Shown: piece by piece, positions 34,549 through 44,806 of the stretch
Layout: every line of letters starts with the position of its first letter
Position numbering within the stretch: the first letter of the stretch is position 1
Assembly: GCA_037952775.1 (NCBI GenBank)
Contig: JBANAY010000004.1
Span: forward strand, 6,572,001 to 6,636,000
From: Clonostachys chloroleuca
Lineage: Eukaryota > Ascomycota > Sordariomycetes > Hypocreales > Bionectriaceae
Reading direction: 5' to 3'
Length of the DNA stretch: 64,000 nt
Notes under the pieces: generated by a model
Databases searched by the model: none
The model's input: only the letters and a program-made list of their open reading frames with translations
Told to the model about the DNA's origin: nothing
Program-made: the position numbers and the translations under genes

Positions 34549-37500
34549 ATGACGGCACATAAACAGAGCAATGGTTTGGACCATTCCTCCTTCTGGCCCA
34601 AATACCTCGATGGAATGTCCTGCACATTTCCCGCACTCGCCCACCCCTCATCAGCGAGCAAAGAGCCGTTGGACCCCACTGTCTGCACCATTCACCTGGA
34701 GCTCCCGCACTGCTTTCATGACCATGGCGGCGACCCCGAAGGCCTGTACTTGGCTGCCTGGTCATTGCTCCTTCAACTCTACCTTGGAGCGGAGCAGGTC
34801 TGTTTCGGAGTGGTTCGGGAGTCACTCTTCAGTTCACCGATGAATGGTGATGCCACTGACCAGTCGTCTTCGCATTCACTGTCATATACGGCGTGCAGAG
34901 TCCGGATTGACAAAGAAATGAAAGCATCAGCGGTAGTTGACGACTGCAGAACATCATTGGAGACCTGCCTCTCCCACTCGTGTTCCTCGGCGACTGAGCT
35001 GTCCCGGCGGATGGGATCGCTAGTCCACAGCCGATTCAATACCGGTGTGTGCTTCGTGGAAATTGAAGGTATCGACGCTACGGATGCCGAAATTTTTGAT
35101 CTGGCTTTGGTAGTGTGCAAATCCGCGTCCTCCGGCCCAGATTCCTGCTACCTCCAATTTTCCTCCTCCCTCCTCTCAGATTCGGCTGCGGCTCTCATCG
35201 CCGCCAACTACCGAACCATCGCATCGCAACTTGTGTCCAAGCTGGAATCACCAGTCAGTCATCTACGCATGTTGAGCGCAGAAGACCTGGAAAAAACTTC
35301 GAGTTGGAACCGAGCATGTCCGGCCCCCGTCGACGGTCTCGTCCACGACTTTTTCGCATACAACGTCCTATCACGCCCTAATGCGCCCGCCGTTTGCGCC
35401 TCCGATGCGTCCTTGACCTACCTGGAACTGGATACCGTGTCTAATGTTCTCGCCAATTTCCTTGTCCAGGAAGGCGCCGGGCCAGAGACAGCTGTGCCGC
35501 TTTGCTTCACCAAGTCGGCCTGGGCCACCGTCTCGATGCTGGCTGTCATCAAAGCAGGTGCCGCCTTCACATTCTTAGATCCCTCGTTTCCTATCGACGC
35601 CCTCCAGGATATCGTGAGCCAGACCGGCGCAAGATTCCTGCTCTGTTCACCCTCTACTCGTGCCATGTGGAGCGGCCTATTCCCTGCCCACGAAGTGAGT
35701 GCTGAGGCCATCGCAGCACTGCCTCAGCTCCGTGACGCACCGCGGAGCTCCGTGCGTCCCTCCAATCTACTATACATCGTCTTCACCTCGGGGAGCACGG
35801 GGAAACCAAAGGGCGTCTGCGTCGAACATTCTGGCTTTCTCTCCTCTGCTCTTGACTTCATCAGAGTCACAGAAATGAACTCCTCAAGTCGGGTGCTCCA
35901 CTTCGCATCTTACAGCTTCGACGCGAGTATCTTTGAAAGCTTCACGGCGCTTTTGTGCGGAGGTTGCCTGTGCACTCCCGACGAGACATCCCGAGAGAAG
36001 GGCGTTCCTCACTTCATGGGCGAATTCGCCATCACCTTGGCCTTCTTGACACCATCTTTGGTCACGTCGTTTAGACCTAACGATGTGCCTAGTCTCGAAA
36101 CACTCATTCTGATGGGCGAAGCTCCCACAAAGACGATCATGGAGAGATGGACTGGCAAACTCCGGTTGATGAATGCCTACGGGCCGAGCGAGTGCTGCGT
36201 GGCGTCGGCAGTCCACCCACATCCCGAACCTCACACAGAGGCAGCTAATATCGGATGGCCCGTAGGTGGACTGCTCTGGGTGGTCGACCACAACGATCAC
36301 GACCGACTCGTGCCCGTGGGTGCGGTGGGGGAGCTGGCCATTGAAGGCCCTCACCTCGGCCGGGGATATCTCAACGATAGGGTAAAGACAGCCAAGGTCT
36401 TTGTCGATGCTCCCAAGTGGACTGCTGGCTTTCCTGCTTCGCGCATCCGTCGCGTCTATCTGACTGGTGACATTGTACGGCGAAACATGGATGGCTCGGT
36501 TGTCTTCATCGGTCGAAGGGACTCACAGGTCAAAGTTCGGGGAATGCGGATCGAGCTTGGCGCCGTTGAGCAGCACCTCTTAGCCGACCGTCTGGTAAGG
36601 CTAGCCACATGTACCGTCATAGCTCCCGGCAATGGAACGCGCCAGAAGCGCCTTGCTGCCGTGGTATCCATTCGGGGTATGAAGAGCGTCGAATCTGACG
36701 GTGATCTGAAAGTCTTCAAGTTTGCAAACCCTGGGCTAGAGTCAGAGCTTGTGCGCCGGTCCATTCGTGAGATTCGAAATCGACTTGGACTGCCGGGATA
36801 CATGATCCCTGCGACCTGGTTTGTCCTGAAATCATTCCCTCTAATGCCGTCGGGCAAAATTGACAGAGTCAAGGTCAAATCATGGATTGATGGAATGAAC
36901 GCCGAAGCCTTTCATGAAAGCCAGTGCTTAGTAGACCAACAAAACATGACAGAAGACGCCCATGTGCAGATACGCAGCCCGCTGGTAGAGGCACTTCGCC
37001 GTGAAATTGGCCTCGTACTGAACCTGCCTCTTGGTTCTGTCGCGCCGTGGAAGAGCTTCATTAGTCTCGGGGGAGATTCTATCTCGGTCTTGCAGCTTGT
37101 GTCCCAATGCCAAGCACAAAACATGGTGTTGACTTCGCGCGAGATTATGCAGTCCAAGTCTATTGCCAAGCTTGCGCTAAGCATCAGGCTCCCCGACATA
37201 CAGATGAATGTAATTCAGAAAGAGCCCAACGATTTTTTCGACGTTCCATTTGGCCTCTCGCCTATACAGCAGCTGTTTTTCCGGTGGGAGCCGGAGGGGA
37301 CGCGGGCTGGAGGGGCCAACAGATTCAACCAAAGCTTCTTGTTGCGGGTGAGGCGACCTGTATCATTGGTATGCATGGCGGCGGCTTTGAAAGTCGTGGT
37401 TGAGAGACATCCTATGCTACGATGCCGATTCGTAAAATCATCATCGTCTGAGTGGCAGCAAATCATCCCCAAGGATCTGGAGAACTCCTTTCGCTTAGAA

Positions 37501-38880
37501 GCACACACGGTCACGAAGCGTGATAATATACAAGGCATTCTCCTTAGAAGCCAGTGTGAAATTGATATCATTCGCGGGCCTGTTTTCGCCGTTGATCTTA
37601 TCAACGAACCCCGTGGTCAGCTACTGTCCATGATTGCTGCCCATGCAGTAATAGACCTGGTCTCCTGGCGTGTCCTTTTGCGAGACCTCGAATCCCTGCT
37701 GCTGCAGCGAGGTGAAAGGATGACACTGCCTCCACAGAGATCGCTCCATTGGCCGGCCTGGTGCAGGCTTCAAGCCGAATATGCAAGTCAACATCTGCCA
37801 CCAAGAACCGCTTTGCCGGGGTATAGCCAGATTTTGCCTCCTGATTTGGAGTACTGGGGGATGGAGGGTAGAGAAAACAAGTTTGGTGATACCACCAGCG
37901 TGATATTCCATGTAGATTCATCCATAACGTCTCTTCTCATGGACCCAGAACGCCATCAAGTCTTTCGGACAGAGCCAATCGACTTGTTCCTCTCCGCAAT
38001 CATATGCTCATTCACCCATACGTTTACCGATCGCAAAGCTCCAACCATTTACCGAAAGTCGCACGGCAGAGAGCCTTGGGATGACTGCCTCGATATCTCC
38101 TCCATTGTGGGCTGGTTTACAACCATGTATCCCGTCTTAATAGAAGAAGGGAGCCGAGACCTTGCTGATACGCTTCGCCGCGTCAAGGACGCTCAGAGAC
38201 GGGTTCCGAGTAATGGATGGGCGTACTTTGCTTCGAGCTTCCATCACCCGGACGCCATGCGAGAATTTAGGTCGCTGGCTGATGTAGAGATCATCTTCGA
38301 CTTTCTTGGCCTCTATCAGCAGCTTGAGAGATCCGAGGGATTGTTTGAGCAGGAATCTTGGGAGAGCTCAGACGTGGGGCCAGAGTTTCATCGTCCCGGC
38401 CTCTTTGAAATCACGGCAAAGATCATTCAGGGGCAACTCCAGCTCAAGTTCGAATACAACAAGACCATGAAGCACCAGGCCGATATTGCCAGCTGGGTCC
38501 ATATGTGCGAGAAGGACTTGAGTCGCATTGTCTTAGAGCTGGACTCCATAGGAACTAGAGCTCGACGCATGCACACCCTGAGCGACTTTCCGCTTTTACG
38601 AGTGGGATATCATGGTCGCTATAGTCTGTTCGACTCGGTCCTCCCCCGCCTTGGCGTTTCTGTGGATAACGTGGAAGATGTCTATGACACATCGCCGATG
38701 CAGACTGGCATCTTGCTGAGCCAGGTGAAGGACTCTGGTTTGTATCAATGTTCAACCGTTTTCCAGGTTGTTGCAACCTCACCGTTTGCATCGGTTGACT
38801 TACAGTGCTTGTGTGATTCCTGGCAGAGTCTTGTTCAACGGCATTCTGCCCTCCGAACAATCTTCGTTCCCGATCTCTGA
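34549..38880 (+). CDS. NRPS segment 1: C remnant-A1-T1-E1 and start of C2
   Basis: The start MTAHKQSNGLDHSSFWPKYL leads into the C-terminal half of a condensation domain (residues ~1-240, no HHxxxDG), common in fungal starter modules. A1 follows with TSGSTGKPKG (35788), SYSFDASIFE (35911), NAYGPSE (36172), YLTGDIV and PSGKIDR, so it looks active. By eye its specificity positions read D-A-F-F-I-M-A-V-A. T1 has SLGGDSIS (37062). E1 has AHAVIDLVSW (37639), where the first His of the HH pair is Ala, and FDFLG near 38295. C2 begins at FPLLRVGYH and reaches LRTIFVPDL before the stop, which lies mid-domain. The break is next to a CTCT tract; two missing bases would reconnect it. Confidence 0.85.
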   Translation: MTAHKQSNGLDHSSFWPKYLDGMSCTFPALAHPSSASKEPLDPTVCTIHLELPHCFHDHGGDPEGLYLAAWSLLLQLYLGAEQVCFGVVRESLFSSPMNGDATDQSSSHSLSYTACRVRIDKEMKASAVVDDCRTSLETCLSHSCSSATELSRRMGSLVHSRFNTGVCFVEIEGIDATDAEIFDLALVVCKSASSGPDSCYLQFSSSLLSDSAAALIAANYRTIASQLVSKLESPVSHLRMLSAEDLEKTSSWNRACPAPVDGLVHDFFAYNVLSRPNAPAVCASDASLTYLELDTVSNVLANFLVQEGAGPETAVPLCFTKSAWATVSMLAVIKAGAAFTFLDPSFPIDALQDIVSQTGARFLLCSPSTRAMWSGLFPAHEVSAEAIAALPQLRDAPRSSVRPSNLLYIVFTSGSTGKPKGVCVEHSGFLSSALDFIRVTEMNSSSRVLHFASYSFDASIFESFTALLCGGCLCTPDETSREKGVPHFMGEFAITLAFLTPSLVTSFRPNDVPSLETLILMGEAPTKTIMERWTGKLRLMNAYGPSECCVASAVHPHPEPHTEAANIGWPVGGLLWVVDHNDHDRLVPVGAVGELAIEGPHLGRGYLNDRVKTAKVFVDAPKWTAGFPASRIRRVYLTGDIVRRNMDGSVVFIGRRDSQVKVRGMRIELGAVEQHLLADRLVRLATCTVIAPGNGTRQKRLAAVVSIRGMKSVESDGDLKVFKFANPGLESELVRRSIREIRNRLGLPGYMIPATWFVLKSFPLMPSGKIDRVKVKSWIDGMNAEAFHESQCLVDQQNMTEDAHVQIRSPLVEALRREIGLVLNLPLGSVAPWKSFISLGGDSISVLQLVSQCQAQNMVLTSREIMQSKSIAKLALSIRLPDIQMNVIQKEPNDFFDVPFGLSPIQQLFFRWEPEGTRAGGANRFNQSFLLRVRRPVSLVCMAAALKVVVERHPMLRCRFVKSSSSEWQQIIPKDLENSFRLEAHTVTKRDNIQGILLRSQCEIDIIRGPVFAVDLINEPRGQLLSMIAAHAVIDLVSWRVLLRDLESLLLQRGERMTLPPQRSLHWPAWCRLQAEYASQHLPPRTALPGYSQILPPDLEYWGMEGRENKFGDTTSVIFHVDSSITSLLMDPERHQVFRTEPIDLFLSAIICSFTHTFTDRKAPTIYRKSHGREPWDDCLDISSIVGWFTTMYPVLIEEGSRDLADTLRRVKDAQRRVPSNGWAYFASSFHHPDAMREFRSLADVEIIFDFLGLYQQLERSEGLFEQESWESSDVGPEFHRPGLFEITAKIIQGQLQLKFEYNKTMKHQADIASWVHMCEKDLSRIVLELDSIGTRARRMHTLSDFPLLRVGYHGRYSLFDSVLPRLGVSVDNVEDVYDTSPMQTGILLSQVKDSGLYQCSTVFQVVATSPFASVDLQCLCDSWQSLVQRHSALRTIFVPDL

Positions 38881-41800
38881 TGAAGGCGCCTTCTGCCAGA
38901 TCGTCCTCAAAACGGTAGAACCCAGAGTTGTCCGTGTTTCTTGCCCCGTGAGCGAGCTTGACCTTATCTTGAAAAAGCCGGCGCATCTTCCCCTCCATGA
39001 CGGCCGCCCTCCTCATAGGCTCACCATCTGCCAAGTCAGCGACGGCGGAACGTACATTAGACTTGACATTAACCACGCCTGCATCGACGGGGCTTCTGGT
39101 GAAATCTTCGTCAGGGATTTTGTCGCCTTTTACGATGGCAGCAGACAGCTCCCGGAAGCGCCAGCCTACAGCGACTTCATCTCAAAGGTGCAAGAACGTG
39201 ATTTGGAAAAAGACCTGCAGTATTGGACAAGCCGCCTCAAAGATGTTGAGCCTTGCCATCTTCCCGTGCTGGACGACGGCGTTTCACAAGATGGATCGCT
39301 CCAAATGATCCGAGCTACGTCGCCGGTTTCAATCGCCTTGCTTAGCCGATTCTGCCGGTCACACAGCGTCACTCTGCCCACGGCATTTAAGCTTGCGTGG
39401 TCCCTAGTGCTCCAGATATATAACGGCTCTGATAGTGCCTGCTTTGGCTATCTCGTCTCTGGCCGAGATAATCTCGGGACCGATGGGCACATGAAGGACA
39501 ATGCCTTTGGCGCACTAGCCAACATCTTAGCCTGTCGCTGTGATCTCTCTGGCACGATAGGATCTTTGCTCAATACGATCCATCGAGATTCTCTCAGCGA
39601 TTTAGAACATCAATATTGCTCGCTGGCACACATCCAACGGAACCTCGACTCCAGCAAACTGGCCAACCAGCAGCCGCTGTTCAACACCATCCTAAACTTC
39701 CAAGTACATCCTAATACCGCAAGTAGTGAGTCGTCCATTGAGCTGTGTAAGTTCTATGTGTATGAGCCAACGGAATACAGCTGCGTCGTCGACATCGTCG
39801 CCACTGGCGAGTGCTTTGAAATCTCACTGACTCATCGGACATCATCGATCTCGCGTGGCCAGGCAGAAAACATTGCTGAAGCCTTTCTGACGGCCTTGGG
39901 GGCCCTTGTTCAGTCCCTGGTGACCATGCCGGTCAAGGGAATAAACTTGTTCGGCCAAGGCCACAGCAAGCAGGTTTGGGCGTGGAACCGCATCGTTCCT
40001 CCTCGAGTTGACATGTGTATCCACGATGTCGTTTCACGCAACGCAGCCGCGTACCCTCATTCCTCAGCCATCGAGTCGCGGGACGCGATTTTCACTTACG
40101 AGGAGCTGGATGTGGCCACCACCCAGCTTGCATCTCACCTGGCACACCTCGGTGTTGGCCCTGGTTCGATTGTTCCGCTTTGTTTCGCCAAGTCTGCATG
40201 GACCATCGTCTCATTACTGGCCGTGTTGAAAGCGGGCGGCGCGTTTGTCCTCCTCGACCCCAATCATATCACCCCCGGGAGGACTGGCGGTATTATTCGA
40301 GACACGGGACCCAAGCTCCTTATCGCCGGCGGTCAAAGAGAATCCCTGCTTCTAACTAGCACCATTGCGTCTACAACCACGGCGCCAGGGGTTCTCGTTG
40401 TCGACAAGGACTGCATGTCACGGATAGGACTGTGTTCCAGCTGCATCTTACCACACAGTCGAAACCCTTCCCTCGTTAGTCCTCAGGATCCGGCTTATAT
40501 CTTCTTTACTAGCGGAACGACGGGGACGCCTAAAGGCAGCGTCAACACTCATTCGGGGTTCTGCACCGCCGCTGCCAGCTGGTGGAAGCGAACAGGTCTA
40601 TCCAACAGGTCGCGTGTCCTGCAGTACGCCTCGTATACGTTTGACGCCTGCCTCTCTGAAATTCTCACCGTTCTCCTCTTTGGAGGCTGCGTGTGTGTGC
40701 CGACCGAGGAAGAGAGGACGGAGAATATCGTCGGGGCCATCAACGAAGCACGAGTTGATGTGGCGCTCCTAACTCCCTCGGTCGCTCGTCTCATCACGCC
40801 CACCGAGGTTCCGGCTTTGGAAATACTCTTCCTTTGCGGCGAGGCGGTGACCAAGGCCGACGCTGCGCACTGGAAAGGACATGTCAAGTTGGCCAATAGC
40901 TACGGGCCCAGCGAATGCGGTGTCGCCACCACGGTGAACGAATGCATATTGGACGACACAACGAACATTGGCAGACCAACGGACAGTCTATGCTGGATCG
41001 TCGACCCCGAGAACCACGAGCGCCTCGTGCCCATCGGTGCGGTCGGCGAACTCATCATTGAAGGTCATATTGTCGCAAATGGTTACCTTAATGACGAAGC
41101 CAAGACAGCCGAATCTTTCATTAAGCCACCGGAATGGCTCTCTCGGAAACGCTTGGAGAGCGGCCAGCAGGTTTTAGACCGTGTGTATAAGACGGGTGAC
41201 CTGGTTCGTCACAATTCCGACGGAAGCATCAAGTTCATCGGCCGAAAGGATACTCAGTCCAAGCTTCATGGCCAGCGAATGGAGCTTGGTGAGGTTGAGC
41301 ATCATGTGCTCTCCCAGTCGTTCGTAGTGAGGGCTGTTGCCGTCGAGGTCATCGAGCCAGAAGTTTGTCAAAGGCGACAGGCTCTGGCAGCCTTCTTCAC
41401 ATGGTCTGGGACAGTAGCGAATAGTGTTCCGGGAATCCCTGATGATAGCAACATGTTCCTGGACCTTCCAGACGATATAGCCATCCATTTGCAAGCACTT
41501 CAAGACTCCCTAACAAATGCACTGCCCTCATACATGATCCCTACGCTGTTCGTCCCGCTCTCTGCCTTTCCCCTATCTCCCTCGAAAAAGCTAGATCGGA
41601 GAGCTCTCCGCAGCGCTGCGGCAAAAATTCCGGTTGCCCGACTCTGCCAATACTCTCTCGCGGGCGTCAGCACTGGCAGGCAGGCACCCAAGAGCGACAC
41701 AGAGAAGACACTGCACCGGGCGTGGGTAGAAACTTTGGGCTCGCCTCCGGAGATGATCGACCGTAATACGAGCTTTTTCCGTGCCGGAGGTGACTCTCTC

Positions 41801-42870
41801 AACGCGATGCGACTTGTGTCGACGGCCCGTCATAAATATGGCCTCATTCTCAGCGTCGCCACCATCTTCGAGCATCCGAGACTATGCGATATGGCTGCGA
41901 GGGTAGTGTTTCATGATCGTGGCCAAGAATCTGACACCTCCACACCTGAAACCCAAGTCGAGGCGTTCGGGCTACTGCCGAGAGACCATTCGGTTGATAG
42001 TCTGGTATCTATAGCTGCCGTACAATGCCAGGTACGGCAGGAAAGTGTCCTCGACCTCTATCCCTGTACGCCACTCCAGGAAGGCCTCATGGCTATTTCC
42101 GTGGATAAGAAAGGTGCATACCTCAGACAGAACATATATCGAATACCGAAGACCCTGAATGTCGATCGCCTCAAGCGCGCTTGGGAGGTTGTGGTTACTG
42201 CCCACCCGATTCTACGCACAAGGATTGTGAGCATTGACTCTATCGAGACAGTCGGATGTCTGCAAGTAGTCCTAGACGATCAAATCACCTGGTTGCATCC
42301 GACATGCTCCAGAGGGCAGTATTTGGCAGACGATCTCGACCTCCCCGTTACATGGGGCTCTCCTCTAAATCGATTCGCCATTCTGGCACCGGCTCACCTA
42401 AACGATAACCACGCCTATCTCGTCTGGACTGTTCACCACGCGGTATTTGATGAGTGGAGCCTGCGATTGACCATGGAGCAGTTGGAACAAGCCTATCATG
42501 ACGAGACATTGCCGACCGTCTTGCCTTTCAACCGCTTCATTAAATATACCACCAACAGCGAAGACGTGACCTGCGCTGCCTTCTGGGCTGAGGAGCTTGG
42601 TGGAAATGTGCCTGTCACCCTGCCCCAGCTTCCTTCAAATGGGTATGTCCCAAGGCTTGGTGACTGCGATGAACGTATCATCGATCTTGCTAGAGAAACC
42701 GGGCAACACATCACGACACCGATCCTACTCCGTGCATCGTGGGCCCTGGTCACTGGGCGTTACGCAGCTACTGAGGATATTGTTTTCGGCGCATCTGTAC
42801 ACGGGCGAAGCGCAGCCGTGCCTGGCATTGACAAAATCAATGGTCCGACAATGGCAACTGTCCCAGTCAA
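38881..42870 (+). CDS. NRPS segment 2: C2-A2-T2-C3
   Basis: Reading resumes at SDEGAFCQIVL (open in this frame from 38768). C2 carries NHACIDGAS (39076), with the first His replaced by Asn but the catalytic second His kept. A2 has TSGTTGTPKG (40507), SYTFDACLSE, NSYGPSE and PSKKLDR, so the core is intact. Its by-eye specificity line is D-A-S-L-F-C-S-V-A. T2 has RAGGDSLNAM (41783). C3 has the canonical VHHAVFDEWS (42433). The frame fails in C3 at about 42870 in an AAA run, just before LGRELPISSFIERIQTQATK, which is read in the next frame. Module 2 would add an L-residue, since no E domain follows T2. Confidence 0.85.
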
Positions 42871-42871
42871 A

Positions 42872-44805
42872 GAGTCTACCTCGGGCGGGAACTCCCCATC
42901 TCAAGCTTCATTGAACGCATTCAGACACAGGCCACCAAGATGATCGCCTTTGAACACTGGGGTCTCCAGAACATCGCCCGCGTAAGTGAGACGGTACCAG
43001 CGTTCCAGAATATCTTTGTCGTGCACCTGCCCGTCAAGAAGGACAATAAAAGTCCCCTCAACCTCGGCACGCTCGAGAGTACAAACCCCAACTACCTCAA
43101 CCATGCTCTCGTGATGGAGTGTTTCCTAGAGGACAACGGCCGCAAGGTCCTGGTGAAGCTGTCTTATGATAGGCATGTAGTTCCCTACGCACCACAGCTG
43201 AACTCACACTTCGAGTGGGTCATGCAACAGCTCATTCTTCGCGTTGACGACGATTCTCCTCTTGGCACCTTGGACTTCTGTAGTCCCGAGGACAAAGCCT
43301 GCATCTTCGACTGGAATCGCGAAAGTCCAAGGATTGTCGACGATTGCATCCATGATATTATCACCGAGAATGTGAAGCACCGCCCTGATGCGCCCGCCAT
43401 CTGCTCATGGGACTTCAGCATGACATACGCCGATTTGGAGGCCGTTTCGAATAAACTAGCGGGGCATTTGGTCTTCCTCGGGGTGAAGCCTGAGCAAATC
43501 GTGCCGGCCATATTCGAGAAGTCAGCTTGGGTCATAGTTGCTCAACTGGCCGTGCTTAAGGCAGGCGGCGTCATATGTATGCTTGATCCGGCACGGCCAA
43601 GACAAGAGCTGGAGAACCACATCAGCACGGCAAATGCTACCTTTCTCCTGGCGTCCGAGACCTACTCGACGCTCCTGCAACGAGATGGTCGGGACATCCT
43701 GCCCATTGGCACCTCTACCATGGAGTCCCTTGCCGAGGCTCACTGCGCCACTGCGCTTCCTATTGTCTTCCCTGAGAATGCTGCATACGTTGTATTCACC
43801 AGCAGCACAATGGGAAGATCCAAGGCAGTCATTACAGAGCATCGCGCTTTTATCTCATGTTCGGCTTCCTACGCATCTAAGATTTCCATCTCGGAAACAT
43901 CGCGCGTGTTGCAGCTTGCAGCTTTTGGCGCAAGGGACCGGTACATCTTGGAGACCTTCACCACCCTCACAGAAGGTGGTTGTGTCTGCGTCGCCAAAGA
44001 CGACTCCCGAACAAACTTGGCCCAATTGGGAGACGCAATACGTACTCTAAGGGTCACTTGGACTATGATGACGCCTTCTGCCGCCCGTCTCCTGCCGCGA
44101 GACCAAGTCCGTACCTTGAAGACACTGGTTCTTGTCGGGGAGCCCATGTCTCGGCTTGACAGATCGTGGTCTCGGACTGTCAAGCTCATGAATGTATATG
44201 GACCCTCGGAGTGCTCGGTATTATCCGTCATCAACGATTCTGTGATACTCGAGTCGGATAGCACGGCTATCGGCAGAGGCGTGGGGAGCTGTTGCTGGAT
44301 TGTTGAACCTCACGACCATAATCTGCTCGCCCCGGTAGGCTGCGTCGGCGAGCTTATGCTCGAATCGGCTGGCCTGGCGCGTGGCTACCTTAACCAGCCC
44401 AGCGAGACGGCCGAAGCATTCATTAGCGGTCCAACCTGGCTGCAAGGCATCAGACCCAACAGCCGCCTCTATAAGACAGGTCACCTGGTGAAGTATAGCT
44501 CTACCGACGGCATTATCAGCTTTGTGGGCCGCAAAGATATGCAGATCAAGGTCCACAGCCAGCAGCTGCAGTTGCAGGAGATCGAGCACCATCTCATGAC
44601 GCACGACCACGTTAGTATCGCCGCCGTCACTCGCCCCAAGACGGGCAGGTTTGCTGGAAAACTGGTTGCAACTCTATTGCTGCGGTCTTTGACTATAATC
44701 GGCAGGGAAGGGGACAGCAGTCTGAGTCTTGAGCTCGTAAAATTTGCCGAAAAAACCACTGCCTCCCAACAGCTGAGCGATATTAGGGCGTGGGTGGGGA
44801 GTAGA
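42872..44805 (+). CDS. NRPS segment 3: end of C3 and degenerate A3
   Basis: After the C3 end (MIAFEHWGLQNIARVSE), A3 keeps its overall length and some motifs (FEKSAWVIVAQLAVLKAGG, NVYGPSECSV) but has lost the catalytic ones. The ATP loop is TSSTMGRSKA instead of TSGSTGxPKG. The A4 Asp motif is AFGARDRYILE instead of FDxxxxE. A7 is YKTGH instead of YxTGD. The A8 loop has VHSQQLQLQEIE in place of RGQRxELGEIE. The conserved A10 Lys is lost in the next segment (TTSLTVDK). The domain should not be able to adenylate. The frame ends in a C6 tract at 44807-44812. Confidence 0.85.
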
Positions 44806-44806
44806 T

